DNA of 34,250 nt from RGIG8785 sp045655245. GTDB taxonomy: Bacteria > Bacillota > Clostridia > RGIG8785. The notes under the pieces were generated by a model, which saw only the letters and a list, made by a program, of their open reading frames with translations, did no database searches and was not told the DNA's origin. Below are positions 1 to 9,029 of this stretch, piece after piece. The translations under genes and the position numbers were made by a program. Location of the stretch: NCBI GenBank assembly GCA_045655245.1, contig JAZOOX010000017.1, forward strand, positions 1 to 34,250, written 5' to 3'. The number at the start of each line of letters is the position of its first letter. Position 1 is the stretch's first letter.

Positions 1-74
1 GGGGTATAAAAACAGATGCATCAAATCCTCCGGGAAAACAAATGCGGCTTTACACGAGCTGCCACAAGGCGCCG

Positions 75-413
75 TTAAAAGCCGCACGAATTTCCATCTT
101 TTTGTTTGCTTCTCAACCCTCTCCAAAAGCTCTTTTGGGGAGCCTTATCTATAGGTTCATAAAAACTGCATTTGTTCCGCTTCCAGCATTCGATATACGG
201 ACAGAACTCCGAATGAGGGTCGAGATCATACGTATTCTTCCCTGTTTTACACTTAGTACATATTTTCCTCCTGAAAAATATGTTCCTCGTGCTCTCGGCG
301 TTTTCTTCGTTATTCCTGTCGCAGTGACCTGCAACGAGGAGTGTGCAATATATGGCAACTACGATAAACACCAGTATAAGACACGCCGAAGCAATCAGTA
401 ATATCTTTACCAT
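75..413 (-). CDS. Small Cys-rich membrane protein, unknown function
   Basis: The 112-residue product is not a family I can name. Residues 4-26 form one hydrophobic segment, which is either a membrane anchor or an uncleaved signal. The soluble part has five clustered cysteines (C52 and C55 as CTKC, then C71, C76 and C82 in a stretch reading HSEFCPYIEC), which would suit a small metal-binding or disulfide-stabilised knuckle. The ATG is preceded by AAGGAGG at good spacing, which supports a real gene. It lies 63 bp downstream of the large SLH protein gene on the same strand, with a hairpin in between, and could be read from the same transcript. An 8-bp inverted repeat (44-51 with 78-85) overlaps its stop and may be a weak terminator. 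Bases 1-43 show no other gene. Confidence 0.7.
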   Translation of the reverse strand: MVKILLIASACLILVFIVVAIYCTLLVAGHCDRNNEENAESTRNIFFRRKICTKCKTGKNTYDLDPHSEFCPYIECWKRNKCSFYEPIDKAPQKSFWRGLRSKQKDGNSCGF

Positions 414-433
414 CGATTCCTCCTTAGGTATTT

Positions 434-467
434 ACGTTCGGGAGGAGATTTTCGTCCTCCCGAACGT
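434..467 (-). terminator. Intergenic hairpin after the 1541-residue SLH gene
   Basis: A perfect 13-bp inverted repeat (434-446 with 455-467, arm ACGTTCGGGAGGA) with an 8-nt loop sits just after the stop of the large SLH gene. On the minus strand it is followed by AAATACC rather than a T-run, so it is a poor intrinsic terminator. It may act as an mRNA 3'-end stabiliser or a partial attenuator before the small downstream gene. Confidence 0.55.
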
Positions 468-476
468 TTAACAGGA

Positions 477-3400
477 TCATTTCCAGTCTTCCCACTTGTA
501 TTCATAATTTTTGCCGTCAAGCCAGTAGTTATGTGTAATGGTTGCTTCCAGCACCGTTACATAATACCACCGATCCTCGGAAAGGTCGTTATACGGATTA
601 AACTCCAACGATTTTACATAACTTTCCAGCGGATTTCTGCCAAGCATTTTATTCATTACCGTCATTACCTCTGCACGAGTGATGTTATCCCCCGGTTTAT
701 AGGTCCTGTCCGGATACCCCTCGATCAAGCCGTTGCTTGTCAACGATAAAATTTCGTCATACGCCCAATGCGTTTGATCAAGGTCGGTAAAGGGGTTTTT
801 AATATTGGCTTTTTCAATCCCCGTAAAACGGAATATCAGCGCCGCAAACTCTGCTCTGCTCAAACTTCTGGAAGGTTTAAATTCTCCGTCAGGATATCCA
901 TATACGATTTTTCTGTCTGCCATATATTCGATATCAAGAGTTGACCAGCGTCCGATAGCAACGTCCGAAAAGACTTCACCTGTTGCAATAAACGGCTTTT
1001 CGTATTGGTGGTTTGTAATACGATACAGAATAGAGGTGATTTCCTCTCGCGTAATGTCGCCTTCTGGTTTAACACTTCCGTCGGGATAACCGTTGATATA
1101 CCCGATATGGGTCGGGTGTTCGTTCCCGAAGATATCACAAGTATACTTTCTCGTTTTATCAATGGTTGTGGTTCCGCCGTTATCACCTCCGGTGTGTACC
1201 GTCGTGGGAACGGTATACTTATAGGTGCCGACAGCTCCGTAAACGCCGCTCCAGCAATCGCTCTTGTTCGGGACTTTACACGCGACGCATTTTCCACACG
1301 AGCTGAAATATACCGTTTTAACGGTCGTTGCTTCAGTCAAAGAGTGTTCTTCGCCTGCATAGGAAATACGTTTCGGATTATCCGGGTCTGACGGGTCACT
1401 TCCGTCGAGGGTATAATAGAGCATAAGGTTATCGTCTCCCGGGTAATCGTTCACCAGAGTGTACTTTGTCCCTTTCGCAAACTCCACCTTTCCACTTGAT
1501 TCCAACGAGGTTACAGGAACACCTAAGTGTACAAAATCAATGTCAAACCGACCGTCACTGCCCTCGATCTTTCCGGTTTCATCCTCCAGCCACGCAACGA
1601 TCGTAATGTCATCCATGTTCGCCGTGGGGATGATGGGACGAGTTACATCATAAACCGCTGTGTTGGTTGTGATTGTTTGACCGTCCGATACTTTTGTGTA
1701 CGTGTAATAATAGTGGATATCTGCGTTCTTGTTTTGCGAAAGCAGTTTGATCCCTTCCGCATAGTCGCCGCTTCCCAGCAAATGTGCGCCGATTCTTTCC
1801 ACGTCGTACGGATATGCAAGATATACACTTCCGCTTGCGGCATTTCCGGTTTCTATAATGTAGTAATGAATGGTATTCTTACTTACACGGCCCGTACGCT
1901 CGTTTAAAACGTACGCTTTAATGGTCATCGTGTGGTCGATATCCAAATCCGGCTCAATTTCAGAGAAATTATATCTTACGTCAAAGGAATCGCCGTTTCT
2001 TCTGTAGAAAATACTATACGCCTTATCTTGAGGGATATTTTCGTCATAGGCAATTTTCGTACAAATGTTGTCACTTGCAAGATACGTTCCCGAAGGGAGC
2101 TCGATTATGGGCGCAAGGGGAACAAAGTCGTACACATAACTGACTACGGAACTGTATTTTCCGTTTTTTTCATAGCGAAGTTGCAGGATGATCGTATCCT
2201 TTTCTACTTCGGGGCTTATTACCTCCGTTTTAAGCAACAGCCCGCTCCCCTCTTCATACTCGATCCATTCACCCGTATTGTCCAGACGATATTGGATCTT
2301 TCCGCCGTTGTTTAAAGAATAGAGCATCACGCAGAGCAGGTTGTTGTCGGCATCAATTTTTCGTTCTTCGTACGTGCCCGTTTCCTTATCGGCATAAGGC
2401 GGTGCAAGAACGTCGCTGTCGGAAACAGCGTAGATATATCTGTTTGTATCGCTTTCTACACCGTCCAGTTTTGCATAAATCTCCAGCGTTACGCTACCGG
2501 AATGAACCTCTGCACTCTCTTCGCCAAGGCGTACGGTACAAGCTTTGTCACGGTATGCCATGCCGGTTTTTGTATCAATATAAAATCGTTCGTCATCGGT
2601 GTTAACAAATTCGTTTTCAAATCCGCCGATTTTATAGCTCACAGTACTTCCTTTAACTGCGTCCACGGGAACAACGGGTAACGCGGTTCCGCTAATCGTT
2701 GCAGAGGGAGCAGCTTTGGGGGCGGCAGGGGTAACGATATAAGAGAATATGCCTACATCGCTTTTTACACCAAACACATTGACCGCTACTGCCTTTATTA
2801 CCGTATTTCCTTTGATGCTGATGAAAGAGCTTCCGTCATACTGATAGGTTCCGTCCGTATTGGGGATCGGATCGGGGCAAAGTCCGCCGTTGTCGCTGAC
2901 GGTGTAATATATGTGTGTTCCCTGGGGAACGGGCATAAACTGTGTAGCAAATCCTTCACCGCCGATTTCATGGGTATAATATCCGGGCAGGAGTGTCGTA
3001 AGCGGTTTAACGGGTTTTAGTGTTACGATGTCATAGGAATGTTTTACAACGTTGGAATAACTTACGTTATCCTTTAACACGACTGCAGTTACAACTGTGT
3101 ATTTGTTAATTTCGATAATCGCAGTATCCGAGGCATCGTTTGCAGCAATACGGGTGTCACTCGTTATTGGGTCGGTGCCGTCGAGGGTATAGTAAAGTTT
3201 AAACCTTCCCGTTGTGCTGGTCGTGCTTTCAGGCGTATAAACCGTAATTCTGTTCGCATTGGTAAACTGCGTACTTTCGGGAGCAAACTCGGGCGGCAAC
3301 GGCTTGATCTTATATGTGAAGGTGTGTAACTCCCCTTCCGCCTTGACGCTTCCGTCAGCGTTTAACGCAACTGCTTTTGCAACGATATCGGTATCCGTAT

Positions 3401-5102
3401 CAATGTCAAGGACGGTTGTATAATCTTTCCACCGTCCGTCTCCCGTGTGGTATTTTACAATGTAATCGGGGTTGTTGGGTGTAAGGGTAACGTTAACGAC
3501 CCCTTCATATACGCCCGAGGGATAGAACGCCCCTACTCCGAAATCGTCATAAAGGCTGAACAAATAGTAATAAGAGACCTTATCACTCCATTCGCCGTCG
3601 TAATGGCTGATCACCCGCAAGGTCGTGTCCTTCGCAAGAGTAATCGGAATACCAGTGTATTCAATCCCGTTTGTTTTGGGATCACCGCCGTCCAGCGTAT
3701 AAAAAACTTTGGCGTTTTCGGTTTGAGTTGTAAGCGTAACGTCAATCTTTGTATCATATTCCCCCGAATCAAAATTAGGCACCGGCGGAAGGGGCTTGAT
3801 TGAAAAATAATAAACCGCCGGTTCGCTGTATTTCCCCAGCTTATTTGTCACCAGTCTGACAATGTTGTTTTTGTCAATTCGGATAACAGGGTTTTGTTTT
3901 GCAACCGGGACCCAACTTGTATACGGATCAGTTCCGATCAACAGATCACTTGTATCCAGATTTGCAAAAGTATAATATACCTCACTGCCGTCACTGATAT
4001 TACCGTAATCCATTTTGTCCGAGACATAAACATTCGTAGCAGTGGCCAGACTGTTGATATCGGGTAACAGTTCTTTGTCTTCATCAAACAAATAGGGTCT
4101 GTCCGGCAAAATTTTGTACATATAACTTACAGTGCTCGAATACTTCCCATCGCTCGCGCGGAATGCACACGCCTTAATTTCTGTATCCAGCGTAATTTCA
4201 AAAGGAGCGGTATACGGAATTCTGGAAGATGCCGCAGAAGGTTCATTGCCGTCGATCGTGTAATAGATCGGCAAACCGTCTTCCTGTACAAGCTCAACGA
4301 TTACCGTTTCGATATAACTGCCCGAAGTAGGCGTTGCAATCGGCGGCGTCGGTTTTGACTGATCTTTAATCAGGATGTGATGATACCCGCCGTTGATCGC
4401 GGTAAATTTAAAGGTCTGGTCATTGAGATCGTCGCTCTGGTTTTTTGCGAAAAGTTCAAGAGCATATTTTTCATCACCGCTGTCGATGTCAATAAACACG
4501 TCTGTGCTGCCTGTTTTCTTAGGAGTTAAAGAAAGCTTTGCAAGATTATACCAAAGCTGACCGTCCTTTTTCTGAGGGACGTAACCGCCGCTGTAAAAAA
4601 CGGTTATATAAGCAGTTTGATACGTCTTTGTTCCCAACGTATACGTTCCGCTGCCATGTCTGTAAATATAGTACCCGGTAGTCTGGGGTACATCGTTTTC
4701 AACACCGTCGCCCAATTCTTCGTCACCCTTGTCAGATGTACCAAAGCTTTCATCGGGAATTGCATAATCAATCGGAGCGACACTATTGCCCTCTGCAAAA
4801 TCGAAATAGTCTCCATCAAAACAAACGCGAAGCGTATAGCCGTTCATATCGTACTGTGGCTCTTTGTGGATGTTATTCTCAAAATTGCCCTTATTAGGGT
4901 TGTCAACCGCAAAATATACGTCAGCATTTTCACCCATGTATACAACGCTGTTATTCGTCGTCACTTGCGGATTTTCCCCCTGAGCGTGCAGATAGACTGT
5001 GCGTACGGTCTTGTCGGCATCGTCTGCCCATATATCCACGGGAAATATCCCCATAAGCATCACAATGCTTAATAATAGTGAAAGTACTTTTCTGCGTGTC
5101 AT
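477..5102 (-). CDS. Large SLH-anchored surface protein with repeated chitobiase-like modules
   Basis: This 1541-residue secreted protein has an N-terminal signal peptide (basic MTRRK, hydrophobic core, cleavage near IWA). Residues ~30-245 form a beta-rich domain reminiscent of cohesins. From ~250 to ~1310 there are about eleven modules of roughly 80-100 residues with the pattern YYTLDGSDP...TI.A...G..S, as in chitobiase/beta-hexosaminidase C-terminal-like (Fn3-associated) domains. The C-terminus has three SLH motifs (about 1332-1365, 1377-1428, 1437-1488; GYPDG and ITRAE signatures) and a degenerate fourth-like stretch, so the protein should bind secondary cell-wall polymer. No catalytic domain is evident; a structural or adhesin role is an inference. 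The start has AAAGGAG upstream. It follows the dockerin gene at 5225 on the same strand. Confidence 0.9.
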   Translation of the reverse strand: MTRRKVLSLLLSIVMLMGIFPVDIWADDADKTVRTVYLHAQGENPQVTTNNSVVYMGENADVYFAVDNPNKGNFENNIHKEPQYDMNGYTLRVCFDGDYFDFAEGNSVAPIDYAIPDESFGTSDKGDEELGDGVENDVPQTTGYYIYRHGSGTYTLGTKTYQTAYITVFYSGGYVPQKKDGQLWYNLAKLSLTPKKTGSTDVFIDIDSGDEKYALELFAKNQSDDLNDQTFKFTAINGGYHHILIKDQSKPTPPIATPTSGSYIETVIVELVQEDGLPIYYTIDGNEPSAASSRIPYTAPFEITLDTEIKACAFRASDGKYSSTVSYMYKILPDRPYLFDEDKELLPDINSLATATNVYVSDKMDYGNISDGSEVYYTFANLDTSDLLIGTDPYTSWVPVAKQNPVIRIDKNNIVRLVTNKLGKYSEPAVYYFSIKPLPPVPNFDSGEYDTKIDVTLTTQTENAKVFYTLDGGDPKTNGIEYTGIPITLAKDTTLRVISHYDGEWSDKVSYYYLFSLYDDFGVGAFYPSGVYEGVVNVTLTPNNPDYIVKYHTGDGRWKDYTTVLDIDTDTDIVAKAVALNADGSVKAEGELHTFTYKIKPLPPEFAPESTQFTNANRITVYTPESTTSTTGRFKLYYTLDGTDPITSDTRIAANDASDTAIIEINKYTVVTAVVLKDNVSYSNVVKHSYDIVTLKPVKPLTTLLPGYYTHEIGGEGFATQFMPVPQGTHIYYTVSDNGGLCPDPIPNTDGTYQYDGSSFISIKGNTVIKAVAVNVFGVKSDVGIFSYIVTPAAPKAAPSATISGTALPVVPVDAVKGSTVSYKIGGFENEFVNTDDERFYIDTKTGMAYRDKACTVRLGEESAEVHSGSVTLEIYAKLDGVESDTNRYIYAVSDSDVLAPPYADKETGTYEERKIDADNNLLCVMLYSLNNGGKIQYRLDNTGEWIEYEEGSGLLLKTEVISPEVEKDTIILQLRYEKNGKYSSVVSYVYDFVPLAPIIELPSGTYLASDNICTKIAYDENIPQDKAYSIFYRRNGDSFDVRYNFSEIEPDLDIDHTMTIKAYVLNERTGRVSKNTIHYYIIETGNAASGSVYLAYPYDVERIGAHLLGSGDYAEGIKLLSQNKNADIHYYYTYTKVSDGQTITTNTAVYDVTRPIIPTANMDDITIVAWLEDETGKIEGSDGRFDIDFVHLGVPVTSLESSGKVEFAKGTKYTLVNDYPGDDNLMLYYTLDGSDPSDPDNPKRISYAGEEHSLTEATTVKTVYFSSCGKCVACKVPNKSDCWSGVYGAVGTYKYTVPTTVHTGGDNGGTTTIDKTRKYTCDIFGNEHPTHIGYINGYPDGSVKPEGDITREEITSILYRITNHQYEKPFIATGEVFSDVAIGRWSTLDIEYMADRKIVYGYPDGEFKPSRSLSRAEFAALIFRFTGIEKANIKNPFTDLDQTHWAYDEILSLTSNGLIEGYPDRTYKPGDNITRAEVMTVMNKMLGRNPLESYVKSLEFNPYNDLSEDRWYYVTVLEATITHNYWLDGKNYEYKWEDWK

Positions 5103-5136
5103 AAGTCATTTGCTCCTTTGCTGTGTTTTCTGCAGG

Positions 5137-5164
5137 TTTATATCTCCTCTTTCAAAACACACAA
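5137..5164 (-). promoter_or_regulatory. Possible sigma-A promoter of the 1541-residue SLH gene
   Basis: On the minus strand a TTGTGT hexamer (5159-5164) is followed after 16 nt by TATAAA (5137-5142), about 35 bp before the ATG. The -35 box is poor and overlaps the 3' hairpin of the preceding gene, so read-through is an equally good explanation. Confidence 0.3.
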
Positions 5165-5209
5165 CGCAAAGCGTCATGTGCTTTGAAAGAGGGGGAAGCA
5201 GTGCCTCCC
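5146..5209 (-). repeat. 3' structured element, copy A (two hairpins after the 1146-residue gene)
   Basis: Directly after the stop of the beta-helix gene there is a short hairpin (5193-5199 with 5203-5209; GGGAGGC-ACT-GCTTCCC on the minus strand, one G-U pair). A long imperfect hairpin follows (outer arms 5146-5156 and 5182-5192, CCTCTTTCAAA with TTTGAAAGAGG, plus inner pairing). A matching arrangement lies after the second beta-helix gene at 8916-9014. Neither has a typical downstream T-run on the minus strand. Confidence 0.6.
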
Positions 5210-5224
5210 GCCTCAAAAAATCAA

Positions 5225-8200
5225 TTAGTTACCCCAAGAAACGAGAACGTATGCTACATCCTTCGAATCAATTACGCCGTCACGGTTGAGGTCGTACTTG
5301 GCATAATCGTTGTAAGCAGTTCTGTCGTTGGTGATGCCAAAGTAAGAAACAACTGCAGAAAGGTCATAGATGTTAATCATGTTGTCCTTAACGATGTCAC
5401 CTGCAAGGAAGGTAACGTTTACCTTGCTGGAATCTTTACCAACTTCAACGAACTGAGCTTCGTCTCTTACGTTGTTCCAGAACTTTAAGGTCTTGTCTTC
5501 AGTCATGGTTACGGTGTAACGAGCAGTTCTGTAACCTGCACCGGATACCGTTACGGTGTAAGCAGTGTTGTAAGGAAGCGCTCTTGTGAAGTTATAAGCT
5601 ACACCGTCAGTACCAAGAGCGATTGTTTCATTTACAGTGCCGCCAACGATGGTAACGGTCATATCCTGATATGCAGCAACGTTGTTTTCAACAGCGTTCG
5701 GGAAGGTGATGTCAATGGTAAGTTCTCTTGTGGGAACTGCAACAACACCGTCAGTAATTTCGCCAACCATATCATCGTCTGCTGCCAAATCAGTGTTGAT
5801 TTTAAGTGTAGCTGCATCTTCAAATCCGTCAACAATGTTGTCTCTGATTTCTGTTGCATATACTGCATTGTATTCTGAATCAGCTGTAGCAAGAGTGTAT
5901 GAGCCGTAGCCGTCAATTGTGATTGTACCGATTACGATTGCTGCGCCGGATTCTTCATACTTTGTAACACCGTCATAGTTGAACATATATCTGTCGCCAA
6001 GCTGAGTGAGTGTCACGCCTTCAGCAGGAGCAACTGTGTAGTCCATAGCACCGCCGTTTACAGGCGTGCCAACAAAGTTGAATGTAAGGTCAGCAGATGC
6101 AAGTTCGTTAATCTTTTCAGCATCAGCAGCTACAAGAACGATTTCGTACTTGTCAGCACCTTCGAGATTGTCAATGTCGTTTTCGTCAAGGTCAATCTTC
6201 TTGTACTGAACATAAACTGCATCAGCCTTTGAAATTACATTACCGGTAACATCATCAGCGTTTGCTATGGTTGATGTTTCAACAAGGAGTTCAGATGTTG
6301 CATCTACATCAACCTTGTTGCCTGCTGCAAGAACCAAGTCGCCGACTTTGCCTTCTTCTGTGTTGGTTGAGCCGCTGATCTTGATGCTTGAGTTGTTTGT
6401 TACTGCAAGATTGTAGCCTGCAGTGCTGTTTCTGATACCATTAGAACTGTTGGTTACAGAAATAACGGTATTATCTATTGTACCGCCAAGGTTTCTGAAT
6501 GCAGTATCGGAAAGATTTGCAATTGTAAATTTAGAGTCTGTGATGTTTGCTGCTACATTTACATTAAACATATCTGTGTTATCAAGAGTAACCTCAGTAT
6601 TTGTAATTGTAAGCACGCAGTTAGGTCCATAGCCTTTAACAAATCCGCCCTGAGTTGCATTATCATTCTTAAGGTCAATTGTCGAATCTGTAATTGTCAA
6701 TGCAACATCTGCACCCGAGTTACCGATTTCAAATACGGCATAACCTGAGTTGAAACCATCACCAATAAAGTTTACCTTATCCATTGTAAGAGTTGTTGCC
6801 GGTGTTTGATACTGTGCAAGACCGAAAATATTCTGGCTTGCGGATACGTTTGAAATGTCAACAGTACCGTTAGAAATGCTGTTTTCACCGATGATGTAGT
6901 TCGCACCAACGTTTACAGTCATTGTATAACCATTAAGGTCAATATTAATGGTAGCATTGTTTAACTTTGCGTTAAGCTCAGCATCATCAAAAAGAGTAAT
7001 TTTTTCACCTGCAGCTCCAGCTATTGCAGCATCAAGAGTCGTATAACCTTTTCCGCCAGTGTAAGCAACATAGGAAGAAATTGAGTAAGGTTTATCGAAG
7101 GTAAAATTAATAACTTTAGGCTCTGCTATTGCTTTGTCAGGGGCATCATAATCTTCACCGGTCACAACAATTTCGTAACCTTTGGGGTTGCTTGCTTCAA
7201 ATGTGCTGTCTGCAACTGTCAAACTATATCCTACAGATGCATCTTTGTTTACTTTACGTACAAGTACAGGAGCAAATGCATCAATTTCACAATTTTCAAC
7301 GTTAAGGCTATATTCGCCTTCGCCATCAGCACGGACACCGTAGCCACCTTCTGCAACTGCTTCGATCTGTGAATTCTTTACAGTAACCTCTATAGATGTA
7401 CCTACAGAAATACCGTTCTGACAGTTTGTTGTAGTTATTCCATCGAAATCAAGTCCGTTTGATACACCTGTTGCCCACATTGCTGAATGCATATTCTCAA
7501 ATGTACAGTTTACAACATCAATATTGTATGCCTGACGGAAACGCATTCCAACAACATCTTCTGTAGTGTTAGAAGTAAATGTACAGTCTTTAACTGTTAC
7601 ATTGTGTGCATAACGTTCAGCGGGAACTGTAGTGTTTGAGCTGATGAAATCTCTTCCTTCATCGGTTACAAAGTTAACATTCTGAATTGTTAATGTTTCT
7701 GCACCTTTAAAGCGAGCCTGGCCATGAATGTAGATAGTACCATCAAAATTTTTGTTGTTACCATCTAATACAATGTTTTCGCCTTCCTCCTGAGTAAATG
7801 TAACATCTCCTTCAAAGTCAGCCAAAAGCATAATTGTGTTATTGCCAGCACTTACAGCTTCAACAGCTTCCTCAAGAGTTGCATATCCGCCCTTACCAAG
7901 AATGTACGCTTTGTACTGATTCGTCCCTGCATTTGCAACATTACTTGTAACGAGGTTGCCGATATTTTCTGGTGTAATATCTTCTCCACCCCTTGTACAA
8001 GATTCCAGGTCGGATGCTGCTTGAAGATCCATTTTATAGTCGCCGCTAAAATCGCATTCAACAAAATTTGAAGGTGCATAAGGACGGCAGAATTTATAAC
8101 CAGCGCCTTCGCCAAATTTACAATTAATAAATTCTGCATTACCAATTGTTGCTGCATAACTGGTCCAGCCATTGAATGTGCTATCGATAGCACGGAGGCC

Positions 8201-8665
8201 CTGGTTCATACCCTGGTCGCAACTTATGGTGTATGTAGGACCGTCAATAACAACATTTTCGAGAACTACAAGTTCGCTGTGGTCGCTGTTGTGGTTAACA
8301 AATACACCGCGGAAACCCGTATTAATGGTAAGGTTTTTGATTGTACCGCCTGTGGTACTGATGGCAGTATCCCAAGTACCGGTTGCACCATTAACGATGA
8401 GTTTATAGCCGTTTCCATCAAGAGTCTGGCCATATTTTATGTTGATTCCGGTCTTGCCATAAGCATTGCTCAGCTCAGCAGTTACAGTGATGTCATTCAT
8501 CATAACAACTGTAGCACCGGCCTTATCCTGCTCAAGAGCTGCAATAAGCTCCTCACTGTTTTTTACTTCAATACGCTCTGCACTTTCTGCAAACACGGTA
8601 AATCCCATTGTACTCAATACCATGCAAAGAGCAAGAATTGAAGCTAAAACTCTTCTAAGTTTCAC
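5225..8665 (-). CDS. Secreted beta-helix protein with C-terminal X-dockerin module
   Basis: The 1146-residue product has a GTG start preceded by AAAGGAAG and a signal peptide ending near VFA. Residues ~60-770 are Asn/Thr/Val-rich repeats typical of right-handed parallel beta-helix (pectate-lyase-like) surface proteins. A cohesin-like beta domain (~800-975) follows, then an X-module-like domain. The last 58 residues are a type I dockerin: the second calcium loop is canonical (DLNRDGVIDSKD), while the first (DIVKDNMINIYD) lacks an acidic or Asn residue at position 3. The last 167 residues are almost identical to those of the next gene upstream, and the leader is also shared. No catalytic residues can be assigned, so polysaccharide binding or degradation is only a possibility. 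The dockerin suggests docking to a cohesin on the cell surface. Confidence 0.88.
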   Translation of the reverse strand: MKLRRVLASILALCMVLSTMGFTVFAESAERIEVKNSEELIAALEQDKAGATVVMMNDITVTAELSNAYGKTGINIKYGQTLDGNGYKLIVNGATGTWDTAISTTGGTIKNLTINTGFRGVFVNHNSDHSELVVLENVVIDGPTYTISCDQGMNQGLRAIDSTFNGWTSYAATIGNAEFINCKFGEGAGYKFCRPYAPSNFVECDFSGDYKMDLQAASDLESCTRGGEDITPENIGNLVTSNVANAGTNQYKAYILGKGGYATLEEAVEAVSAGNNTIMLLADFEGDVTFTQEEGENIVLDGNNKNFDGTIYIHGQARFKGAETLTIQNVNFVTDEGRDFISSNTTVPAERYAHNVTVKDCTFTSNTTEDVVGMRFRQAYNIDVVNCTFENMHSAMWATGVSNGLDFDGITTTNCQNGISVGTSIEVTVKNSQIEAVAEGGYGVRADGEGEYSLNVENCEIDAFAPVLVRKVNKDASVGYSLTVADSTFEASNPKGYEIVVTGEDYDAPDKAIAEPKVINFTFDKPYSISSYVAYTGGKGYTTLDAAIAGAAGEKITLFDDAELNAKLNNATINIDLNGYTMTVNVGANYIIGENSISNGTVDISNVSASQNIFGLAQYQTPATTLTMDKVNFIGDGFNSGYAVFEIGNSGADVALTITDSTIDLKNDNATQGGFVKGYGPNCVLTITNTEVTLDNTDMFNVNVAANITDSKFTIANLSDTAFRNLGGTIDNTVISVTNSSNGIRNSTAGYNLAVTNNSSIKISGSTNTEEGKVGDLVLAAGNKVDVDATSELLVETSTIANADDVTGNVISKADAVYVQYKKIDLDENDIDNLEGADKYEIVLVAADAEKINELASADLTFNFVGTPVNGGAMDYTVAPAEGVTLTQLGDRYMFNYDGVTKYEESGAAIVIGTITIDGYGSYTLATADSEYNAVYATEIRDNIVDGFEDAATLKINTDLAADDDMVGEITDGVVAVPTRELTIDITFPNAVENNVAAYQDMTVTIVGGTVNETIALGTDGVAYNFTRALPYNTAYTVTVSGAGYRTARYTVTMTEDKTLKFWNNVRDEAQFVEVGKDSSKVNVTFLAGDIVKDNMINIYDLSAVVSYFGITNDRTAYNDYAKYDLNRDGVIDSKDVAYVLVSWGN

Positions 8666-8695
8666 GAGAAATCTTCCTTTCTATGATTCGTTTTG

Positions 8696-8903
8696 CGAAA
8701 TTACCGCTTTCGCCTGCGGACAGAGAAATTGCGGCATTATTTCAGCGTTCTCTGCAACCAGACTGAAATAATGTGTCTTTTCGCTCCTCACCTCCATAGT
8801 GCCATGTGGCAGTCGATAGTGATAAAACTTATGTCAGGCGGTGCTATAAAAGCAACTGCCACACAAAGCACCGAGCAAGAGACTTACTGCTCGCCGCCTT
8901 TTA
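8696..8903 (-). repeat. Conserved ~208-bp leader repeat, copy A
   Basis: This segment, immediately upstream of the 1146-residue gene, is nearly identical to 13593-13799 upstream of the 1511-residue gene. From about 8725 to 8903 I count only two substitutions; the gene-proximal ~25 nt differ at several bases and by one indel. It contains interleaved inverted repeats (8735-8745 with 8763-8773; 8721-8727 with 8748-8754) and the equivalents of two further interleaved stems described for copy B. It may be a structured 5' leader RNA or a small dispersed element. The 363-bp gap 8666-9029 holds this repeat and the 3' hairpins of the next gene, with no convincing protein gene. Confidence 0.75.
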
Positions 8904-9014
8904 AGAGGGATTATTCCCTCTTTCAAAACATACAACCCATTCGCTAAAGATGTCGTACTTCAAAATGTAATGAACAAGTTGTATGTTTTGAAAGAGGGGG
9001 AAGCCGGGCTTCCC
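8903..9014 (-). repeat. 3' structured element, copy B, with a 21-bp perfect inverted repeat
   Basis: After the stop of the 1511-residue gene come a short hairpin (8998-9005 with 9007-9014, GGGAAGC-n3-GCTTCCC), then a 21-bp perfect inverted repeat (8916-8936 with 8978-8998, arm beginning CCCTCTTTCAAAACATACAA) around a 41-nt spacer. An 8-bp hairpin (8903-8910 with 8915-8922) abuts the leader repeat. The arrangement matches copy A at 5146-5209. It probably forms the mRNA 3' end, although a canonical T-run is missing. Confidence 0.65.
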
Positions 9015-9029
9015 GCCTCAAAAAACTAA

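Noticed and set aside
8696..8903. Leader repeat as a cyclic-di-GMP or other known riboswitch
   Set aside because: The length and location are suitable, but I could not match the conserved core of the c-di-GMP-I, c-di-GMP-II, preQ1 or SAM classes by eye.
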